Under the pieces are notes generated by a model. That model saw only the letters and a list, made by a program, of their open reading frames with translations. It made no database searches and was not told the origin of the DNA. Shown one piece after another: positions 7,243-11,570 of a DNA stretch of 11,570 nt; within the stretch, counting starts at the first letter, position 1, and each line of letters opens with the position of its first letter. The DNA comes from Baffinella frigidus (Eukaryota; Cryptophyceae; Cryptomonadales; Baffinellaceae). A program made the translations under genes and the position numbers. Location of the stretch: positions 11,402 to 22,971 of the forward strand of contig MU646731.1 of assembly GCA_026770585.1 (NCBI GenBank). Direction: 5' to 3'.

Positions 7243-7700
7243 TTCAGGGTTCAGGGTTCAGGGTTCAGGGTTCAGGGTTTTGGGGGTTGGGTTTATGGTT
7301 TGAGGTTCAGGGTTCAGGGTTGCGGGGTTGAGAGAAAGGTGTGTTGTAAAGTGTGTAGGGTTCAGGGTTCAGGGTTCAGGGTTCAGGGTTCAGGGTTTAG
7401 GGTTCATGGTTGAGGGTTTAGGCTTGCGTTTGAGTGTTTAGGGGTTTATGTTTCAGGATTCATGGTCGAAGGTATACAGTTCAGGTTTAAAGGTTTAGGA
7501 TTTATGCTTAGTGTTTGAGTGTTGAGTGTTGAGTGTAGAGTGTTGAGGTGAAAAGGTAGATGGCTGATGGGTGATGGTTTTCGGTTTAGGGTTTAGAGTT
7601 TAGGGTTTAGGGTTTAGGGTTTAGGGTTTAGGGTTCAGGGTTTAGGGTTCAGGGTTCAGGGTGCGGGGTGTAGTGTTCATAGTTTATAGTCTAAGGTACG
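7243..7700 (+). repeat. telomere-like mosaic array (TTCAGGG/TTTAGGG), block 1
   Basis: Runs of TTCAGGG (7243-7280, 7356-7396) and TTTAGGG (7583-7630) are joined by diverged G/T-rich sequence including GAGTGTT tandem units (7510-7545). The G-rich strand is the plus strand, opposite to the array at 4028-4241. TTCAGGG in homogeneous runs shows local amplification of the variant rather than random point mutation. Frames here read as repeated GFRVQGS peptides and are artefacts. Confidence 0.9.
7421..7535 (+). repeat. higher-order block A, paralogue of 8662-8799
   Basis: The ordered words GAGGGTTTAGG, GTTTATGTTTCAGG, GTTCAGGT, GGTTTA and GAGTGTTGAGTGTTGAGTG occur here and, in the same order and close spacing, at 8662-8799. 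This shows duplication of a long diverged block, not independent heptamer expansion. Confidence 0.75.
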
Positions 7701-7726
7701 CCTCCTACTCGCATAGGTTGAATGAT

Positions 7727-7960
7727 TTATAGATTATACTTGGTGTTTGAGTGCTGAGTGTTGAGTGTTGAGGTGAGAGGGTAGAGGGTCGAGGGATTAT
7801 GGTTTATTGTTTACGGCTTTGCGTTTTGGGTTGGAGTTAAGGGTTGAGATATTAAGGATTCGCCCACAGTCGATCCCAACGATCCCAAACCCAAACTCCA
7901 GGGTTTGGGGTTTAGAGTTCAGGGTACGGGATCCAAGGGTTTGGTTTTTGGTTTGTGTGT
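7727..7960 (+). repeat. telomere-like mosaic array, block 2
   Basis: GTGTTTGAGTGCTGAGTGTTGAG followed by GAGGTGAGAGGGTAGA matches the right part of block A (7505-7560), then decays into GTTT/GGGTT-rich DNA and a last GGGTTTAGAGTTCAGGG patch near 7900-7925. The repeat character fades into the unique island after about 7960. Confidence 0.75.
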
Positions 7961-8534
7961 GTCAAGGTGTCAATCTCGAAAGTTGACACCTGCTGAGCTT
8001 GGAGTTCCCCGCTAGGCTGGGAACTCCGAGTCCAGTGCCAATGGCTCCAATTCCTCCCTGTGTGGGCGAAACGGCTGGGGAGGATTCGGCCCCAAATTCG
8101 GCGGATCCGTTTTAGGATCTGCAGCTCCAATGTTCTGGTCCGGTGACACGCGGTCAGGCCGTCACCGGATGCGTCAGTGAAGTCCACAAGCCCCCTGTAT
8201 CGCTATCTTCAGTCTCATGGCCGCGCGCCAGCGCTCTTGCCGCAGCCAGCCCCGCGGCGGAGGCTGGCGCGCCTGTTGTTTCAGCCAGCTGGACGTGTTT
8301 GGATTCTCTGCATTGGCCAGCGCTGCTTGCCTTAAAGCCCTGCCACCTTCGGGGCGCTGCCATGCTGGAATCCCGACCCTCCAGCTGATCCTGATCTGTC
8401 TTTCCAGCTGCATGCACAGTCTCTTGAGCAGCGGCGACGAGCCGCTGCACCACGTTGGAAGGACTGTAGCAAGCTGACAGCAGGCTAGTGGAGAGTTGGC
8501 CACTTATGAAATCCACTAGCTTGACAGTGTGCTT
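7961..8534. other. non-repetitive island between two telomere-like arrays
   Basis: About 570 bp of complex, GC-balanced sequence is bracketed by G/T-rich arrays. Small dyads occur at 7965-7991 (AGGTGTCAA/TTGACACCT), 7998-8030 (12-bp arms, one mismatch) and 8484-8520 (GCTAGTGGA/TCCACTAGC). The last sits at the right boundary of the island. The island may be an insertion or captured genomic DNA; a doubtful minus-strand frame is listed separately. Confidence 0.6.
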
Positions 8535-8546
8535 ATGGTTTAGGGT
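8154..8546 (-). other. minus-strand open frame in the unique island, possible exon fragment
   Basis: On the minus strand the frame is open from 8546 down to a TGA at 8154 (about 130 codons). There is no ATG near its start; the frame enters from CCCTAAA repeats, and the first ATG is internal (around the residues MAAPRRW). Composition is protein-like (Ala, Ser, Gln-rich helices) rather than repeat-like, but two other minus frames and two plus frames are also open here. No domain is recognised. It may be a decayed gene fragment captured between arrays, or chance. Confidence 0.2.
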
Positions 8547-8885
8547 TTAGGGTTTAGGGTTTAGGGTTGAGGGTTGCGGGTTTGTGTTTTGGTGTTTACA
8601 GAGCAGTGTGTAGGGTGCAGTAGGTAGGGGTCGGGTTTTAAGGTTTAGGGTTTAGGGTTCAGGGTTCGTGTTTGAGGGTTTAGGCGTGTGTTTGAGGGTT
8701 TAGAGTTTATGTTTCAGGGTTGATGGTTGAGAGTTTAGAGTTCAGGTGTAATGGTTTATGGTTTATTTTGTGTGTGTGAGTGTTGAGTGTTGAGTGTTAA
8801 GGGTGCAGTGCTGAGTGTTCAGGGTTTTTGGTGTACTGTTCTGGGTTTTGGGTTTTGGGTTCAGGGTTCAAGGTTCAGGGTGCAG
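8535..8885 (+). repeat. telomere-like mosaic array, block 3
   Basis: It starts with near-perfect TTTAGGG units (8537-8563), then G/T-rich diverged sequence, a second patch of TTTAGGG/TTCAGGG (8640-8666), GAGTGTT tandem units (8777-8799) and TTCAGGG/TTTTGGG units to about 8885. The G-rich strand is plus. The internal block 8662-8799 is paralogous to 7421-7535. Confidence 0.88.
8662..8799 (+). repeat. higher-order block B, paralogue of 7421-7535
   Basis: This has the same ordered words as block A, with GTTTATGTTTCAGGG, GAGAGTTTAGAGTTCAGG and three GAGTGTT units. Substitutions and small indels are spread across it, so the duplication is not recent. Confidence 0.75.
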
Positions 8886-9378
8886 TGTTCGTTGTTGATT
8901 TCGTCACGTGGTGTTTCCCACGGAACGTGTACCGATCTATGCTCGCCACGCCATTTCTTTTTACTACACCATCGACAAGTAAAGTTGATTCTCACCCCCA
9001 AAGTCTAGGAATTACAGCCGTTGCCACGCGCAATGTTTCATTTATACCACAAAACACATGGGACCGTACGGTAGGCAAAATCATAGTAATAGAGAGGTTC
9101 CTACTGATAAGGTAACGGAAAGGTCCCGAAACCTACGAATGTTTCGGGACCCCCGGACTGCGGGGTTAACGTGACCAAACTTGCATGAGAATAGCCTGAA
9201 AGTCAATTGACTCGGGGCAAGTTGACTATTGATGATGATTCGTAGTCCACCGTGTGGCTAGTGTATCCGACGAGAACCCATCAACCAGTCTCACAACTGC
9301 CATTTTTTTGTTAACAACTGAAAGTGGCTCTGGGGTGAGGTGGAGTACCAGTTTGAACACCAGGGTTTTAATGGCGTT
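8886..9378. other. non-repetitive stretch, no gene recognised
   Basis: A plus-strand frame (8828-9115, 95 codons) starts in the telomere-like array and continues in unique DNA; the unique part is not low-complexity but has no feature I recognise. A hairpin lies at 9122-9151. The frame 9254-9526 starts here and runs through the 21-bp minisatellite into a transposon end. None is supported as a gene. Confidence 0.4.
9122..9151. repeat. 11-bp-stem hairpin
   Basis: GGTCCCGAAAC (9122-9132) and GTTTCGGGACC (9141-9151) are perfect inverted repeats around an 8-nt loop. It may be a small structured element. It is not flanked by a T run that would suggest termination. Confidence 0.85.
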
Positions 9379-9504
9379 CAGGATGGAGGCTCAGAGCTCA
9401 GGAAAAAGGTCCCACGCTCCAGGATGGATTATCCAGGCTTCAGGATGGAGGTTCCAGGCTCCACGATGGACGTTTCAAAGCTTCAGGATTGCGCTTCCAG
9501 CTCG
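9379..9504 (+). repeat. 21-bp minisatellite (CAGGATGGA unit)
   Basis: Units start at 9379, 9399, 9420, 9441, 9462 and 9484, most 21 bp long, with consensus CAGGATGGANNTTCCAGGCT. Because 21 is a multiple of three, two plus frames stay open and give heptad-like repeated peptides. The array ends exactly where a CAGGGG-family element starts (9505), so that element inserted at or in the last unit. Confidence 0.88.
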
Positions 9505-9628
9505 TACAGGGGTACCTCGCTCATAAGAAAGCCCCCCCCCCCCCCTAGGACCACCTTAGGGCCCTAGGCATGGTCCTACTGTAGGGACCTAGGGGGGGGC
9601 GGTTTCTTATGAGCGAGGTACCTCTGTC
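9505..9628 (-). mobile_element. CAGGGG-family MITE, full copy, reverse core
   Basis: It runs from TACAGGGGTACCTCGC to GAGCGAGGTACCTCTGT, with the terminal TA lost at the right by substitution. The core order (CCTAGGACCACC, then GGGCCCTAGGCAT, then ACTGTAGGGACCTAGG) is the reverse of 6576-6698. A 14-base C-tract is present at the left. Minus-strand frames reading YRGTSLIR-type peptides come from it. Confidence 0.93.
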
Positions 9629-9764
9629 TCTGCTAAAACTGGTGTCGGCATGTCGCAACTGCCGGGTGTATGGGTTCCCACACTTACACACTGATGTGGG
9701 GGAGCCTGTAGCGTTCACAACTGATTGGCGGGCGTTGCTGGATCTCGTCGGCCACACTACACCC
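9629..9764. other. short spacer between elements, no gene
   Basis: About 135 bp of unique DNA with a weak dyad around TGGGTTCCCACA. The frames that cross it begin and end inside transposons. Confidence 0.5.
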
Positions 9765-9814
9765 TACAGGGCTACCTCGCTCACAAGACAACGCCTCTTC
9801 CTAGGACCCTACCG

Positions 9815-9936
9815 TACAGGGGTACCTCGCTCATAAGAAACCGCCCCCCCCTAGGACCCTACGGTAGGCCTATGCGTAGGGTCCTAGGGTGGTCCTAGGG
9901 GAGGGGGCGGTTTCTTATGAGCGAGGTACCCCTGTA
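9815..9936 (+). mobile_element. CAGGGG-family MITE, best-preserved copy, nested insert 1
   Basis: This 122-bp copy has 34-bp perfect inverted ends extending through the C/G tracts. It sits in the first core TA of the host copy, with TA at both junctions (9815-9816, 9935-9936). High arm identity suggests it is the youngest or among the youngest copies here. Confidence 0.95.
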
Positions 9937-9954
9937 GGCCTATCCACAGGGCTC

Positions 9955-10076
9955 TACAGGGGTACCTCGCTCATAAGAAACAGCCGCCCCCTTGGGCCCT
10001 GTAGTAGGACCATGCTTATGGCCCTATGGTGGTCCTAGGGGGGGGGGTAGTTCCTCATGAGCGAGGTAGCCCTGTA
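9955..10076 (+). mobile_element. CAGGGG-family MITE, nested insert 2
   Basis: This 122-bp copy has ends TACAGGGGTACCTCGC and GAGCGAGGTAGCCCTGTA, with more changes than insert 1 (for example TTGGGCCCTGTAGTAGG in the core). It sits in the second core TA of the host. Its divergence suggests it inserted before insert 1. Confidence 0.94.
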
Positions 10077-10111
10077 CATGCACGGTGGTTTTAGGGGGGG
10101 TGGGGGGGGGT

Positions 10112-10188
10112 TATGAGCGAGGTACCCATGCACTCCACACGCTGGCGCACCTCTGAGAGAGACATCAACTTTTACTGAAAAGCGAACG
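10112..10188 (+). repeat. left arm of an inverted segmental duplication
   Basis: The segment comprises the diverged right end of the host MITE (GAGCGAGGTACCCATG), CACTCCAC and then GAGAGACATCAAC and TTTACTGAAAAGCGAAC. The reverse complement of 10965-11041 carries the same words in the same order and nearly the same spacing. The shared MITE-end change (CCCATG instead of CCCCTG) shows the duplication followed that mutation. Confidence 0.8.
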
Positions 10189-10280
10189 TTTCCCGTCCTT
10201 GTGCCTACTCAATACTCCATCCACATAACCTGTACACTACGTCCGTCCCGAGGCGGGCTTTCCTACTGCCCGGGAGAACA
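10189..10280. other. spacer, no gene
   Basis: Unique sequence. GCTTTCCTACTGCCCGGGAG at 10257-10276 is the first copy of a 20-bp direct repeat that flanks the half element downstream. Confidence 0.5.
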
Positions 10281-10350
10281 CGGGCACCTCGCTCATGAGA
10301 AAGCGCGCCCCCCTAGGACCCTACAGTAGGCCTATGCCCAGGGCCCTAGC
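10281..10350 (+). mobile_element. CAGGGG-family 5' half inside a 20-bp direct repeat
   Basis: GGGCACCTCGCTCATGAGAAAG, CCTAGGACCCTACAGTAGG and CCTATGCCCAGGGCCCTA give the left end and core, and then the element stops. It is flanked by GCTTTCCTACTGCCCGGGAG (10257-10276) and GCTTTTCTACTGCCCGGGAG (10349-10368), which differ at one base. The direct repeat may mark the segment's origin by duplication or a later repair event that removed the right half. Confidence 0.85.
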
Positions 10351-10400
10351 TTTTCTACTGCCCGGGAGTAAAGCGGCTGCCCAGCCACCGTAGCACCTGC

Positions 10401-10532
10401 GGTTTAGGGTTTAGGGTTTAGGGTTTAGGGTTTAGGGTTTAGGGTTTAGGGTTTAGGGTTTAGGGTTTGGGGTTTAGGGTTTGGGGTTTAGGGATTAGGG
10501 TTTAGGGTTTAGGGTTCAGGGTTTAGGGTTTG
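10401..10532 (+). repeat. interstitial telomeric array (TTTAGGG)n, most regular in the window
   Basis: About 18 consecutive TTTAGGG heptamers with few variants (TTTGGGG, TTCAGGG, ATTAGGG). The G-rich strand runs toward the right. The array begins abruptly after GCACCTGC and ends abruptly before GGTATCCCC. Its homogeneity suggests a more recent origin than the arrays at 7243-8885. Confidence 0.97.
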
Positions 10533-10656
10533 GTATCCCCACTTCGGTTGACTGGTCCTTTTTTTGGGTTGACGGATCCGGTGCAGGTTTAACTACACAC
10601 TTGATAGTGAAGAGTGGCGAGTGGGGGGACGGTGGAGCAGACCTCACGTTGATTGA
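10533..10656. other. spacer between head-to-head telomere-like tracts
   Basis: About 125 bp of unique sequence with a T7 run (10559-10565) and no gene. It lies at the centre of the inverted arrangement described for 10112-11041. Confidence 0.6.
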
Positions 10657-10804
10657 CCTAAGCTCTAATCCCTAAGCCCTGAGCCCTAATGATTACTTAA
10701 GCCCTAGGCCCTAAGCCCTAAGCCCTAAGCCACGCCCTAAGCCCTACGCCCTGCTGATTACCCAAGCCCTAATGATTACCTAAGCCCTAAGCCCTAAACC
10801 CTAA
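10657..10804 (-). repeat. CCCTAAG-type telomere-like array, opposite orientation
   Basis: Runs of CCCTAAG and CCCTAA with interspersed GATTACYYAAGCCCTAA units (near 10690, 10756 and 10774). The G-rich strand is minus, so this faces the TTTAGGG array at 10401-10532 head to head. The CTTAGGG variant is shared across most units, which means it spread by local amplification. Confidence 0.9.
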
Positions 10805-10964
10805 GGCGGACCTCCGAGTTGAAGGCCTCGGGAGCGTCGTCGTGCGCACAGTGCCCTGCGTCCAACTGTCAAGACACCTTCAGGTTAAGAGGTGCTCGTG
10901 TGCTCTTCGGCACGTCTTGACCCCAACTGCAGATACACACGTCCAACTGCAAGAACACGCGACA
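10805..10964. repeat. dispersed CCAACTGCAAG-like motif
   Basis: CCAACTG followed by CAAGA/CAGATACAC-type sequence occurs at 10862, 10923, 10943 and again at 11050. The spacing is irregular, so this is a loose motif cluster rather than a tandem repeat. No gene is seen here. Confidence 0.55.
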
Positions 10965-11045
10965 GTTCGCTTTCAGTAAACGTTGATGTCTCTCGCAGTG
11001 GTGGGTCGGCCTGTGGAGTACATGGGTACCTCGCCTCACTCACAA
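10965..11045 (-). repeat. right arm of the inverted segmental duplication, with MITE end
   Basis: Read on the minus strand it gives GAGGCGAGGTACCCATG, TACTCCAC, then GAGAGACATCAACGTTTACTG and AAAGCGAAC, matching 10112-10188. It therefore includes the terminal stub of a CAGGGG-family element (about 11018-11045). The rest of the MITE is absent. Confidence 0.8.
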
Positions 11046-11236
11046 CCCCCCAACTGCAAGCACGCTGGAGAGGGAGCGACTTTGCTCTCGAGAGAGAGGG
11101 CGACGTTACTTCAAGAGCCTTGCAGAGAGGGGGCGGGGGGGGAGAGGAGAAGGAGAAGGAGAAGGGGAGGGAGATCGAGAGAGAAGGGGGGGGGAGAGAG
11201 AGCGAGCGAGCGCGCGCGAGAGAGAGAGCGAGGGAA

Positions 11237-11264
11237 GCACCTCGACGTATTCACACTGGATGCC
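11237..11264 (+). repeat. satellite spacer copy 1
   Basis: This 28-bp sequence from GCACCTCGACGTATT to CTGGATGCC is followed by ACTCGGCATGCGGCG. It differs by one base from 11430-11457. Confidence 0.9.
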
Positions 11265-11429
11265 ACTCGGCATGCGGCGAGAGAGAGAGAGAGAGGGGGA
11301 CAAAGAGAGGGAGAGCGAGGGAGAGCGAGGGAGAGAGGGAGAGGGAGAGCGAGGGAATGGCAGATAGAGAGGGGGGGGACAGAGAGAGAACGAGCGAGCG
11401 AAACAGAGAGAGAGAGAGGGAGAGGGTTC

Positions 11430-11457
11430 GCACCTCGACGTATTTACACTGGATGCC
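11430..11457 (+). repeat. satellite spacer copy 2
   Basis: This matches 11237-11264 at 27 of 28 bases, then continues GTTCGCGAGGCACGTGGCGCG, only loosely like copy 1. The distance of 193 bp sets the higher-order period. Confidence 0.9.
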
Positions 11458-11570
11458 GTTCGCGAGGCACGTGGCGCGCGAGAGAGAGTGGGAGGGAGAG
11501 AGGGAGAGAGGGAGGGAGGGAGGGAGGGAGAGCGAGCGAGCGAGACAGAGCGAGCGAGAGAGAGAGAGGG

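Larger units (their letters stand above)
9765..10132 (+). mobile_element. CAGGGG-family host copy split by two nested copies
   Basis: Left piece 9765-9814 ends CCTAGGACCCTACCG; middle piece 9937-9954 reads GGCCTATCCACAGGGCTC; right piece 10077-10132 contains CGGTGGTTTTAGGGG and ends GAGCGAGGTACCCATGCA. Joined through one TA at each break, these align base for base in length with the core of 6576-6698 (50 bases, TA, 18 bases, TA, remainder), apart from six extra bases CATGCA after the second break. Both inserts lie exactly at TA steps that canonical copies have. The host is more diverged than its inserts, as expected for the older element. Confidence 0.92.
11065..11570. repeat. GA-rich satellite with ~193-bp higher-order period
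   Basis: The plus strand is almost wholly purine: GAGAGA, GAGGGAGA, GAGCGAGC and short G runs. A mixed-sequence spacer starting GCACCTCGACGTATT recurs at 11237 and 11430. Minus-strand frames read Ser/Leu/Pro repeats and are not genes. The array continues beyond the window, so its size is unknown. Long purine tracts can adopt triplex structure. Confidence 0.93.

Noticed and set aside
7204-7413. Plus-strand frame with GFRVQGS repeats
   Set aside because: It reads the TTCAGGG array; the heptamer period returns to frame every 21 bases and creates repeated peptides.
4855-9836. Several open frames whose peptides contain YRGTSLIR, GPY and MPRAL words
   Set aside because: They are translations of the CAGGGG-family inverted repeats on either strand, not proteins; their similarity follows from repeat copy number.
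1786-10401. Shared 13-bp word CGTAGCACCTGCG at 1786-1798 and 10389-10401
   Set aside because: One 13-bp match is about what chance allows in a window this size, and the flanks do not align.
11106-11433. Minus-strand frames rich in SLSLS and SPSPS
   Set aside because: They are low-complexity translation of the GA satellite, with no start context or domain.

Overview
This window looks like repeat-dense, gene-poor nuclear DNA of a eukaryote, probably an alga. No bacterial gene organisation, ribosome-binding sites, rRNA or CRISPR array is visible. Long tracts of TTTAGGG/CCCTAAA (plant/algal-type telomere heptamer) and its variants TTCAGGG and CCCTAAG, an (AT)n microsatellite, GA-rich satellite DNA and many short foldback elements dominate. 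From memory only, peptides of the type YRGTSLIR, read through the commonest element here, recall spurious gene models in cryptophyte algae. I treat the lineage as a low-confidence guess.

Layout. 1-108 is (AT)n. 109-1843 is mostly unrecognised sequence with several perfect palindromes and a duplicated 23-bp motif. 1844-2335 is bounded by 25-bp inverted repeats and holds C-tract repeats around a tRNA-like Pol III promoter remnant. 2336-3589 has weak open frames and C-rich degenerate telomere-like DNA. 3590-3710 is a small element with 24-bp inverted repeats and an AAGGT duplication. 4028-4241 is a CCCTAAA-strand array. 4858-6698 and 9505-10350 carry many copies of one ~122-bp palindromic family (here called the CAGGGG family, TA target). 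7243-8885 is a mosaic of TTTAGGG/TTCAGGG/GAGTGTT arrays split by a non-repetitive island. 10111-11045 is an inverted duplication enclosing head-to-head telomere-like tracts. 11065-11570 is GA-rich with a ~193-bp higher-order repeat.

The most informative structure is at 9765-10132. One CAGGGG-family copy is cut into three pieces by two younger copies, each inserted at a TA dinucleotide of its core; removing them restores a full-length element. This shows the TA target, self-nesting and relative ages directly. A second nested case is at 5412-5631, where a CAGGGG copy sits in a different foldback element.

No protein-coding gene can be assigned with confidence. Many open frames are translations of repeats. 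A few (2635-3009 +, 3092-3667 +, 8154-8546 -, 8828-9115 +) are recorded as doubtful. The window is best read as subtelomere-like or otherwise heterochromatic repeat DNA in which non-autonomous transposons and telomere-like arrays have repeatedly inserted, duplicated and decayed.
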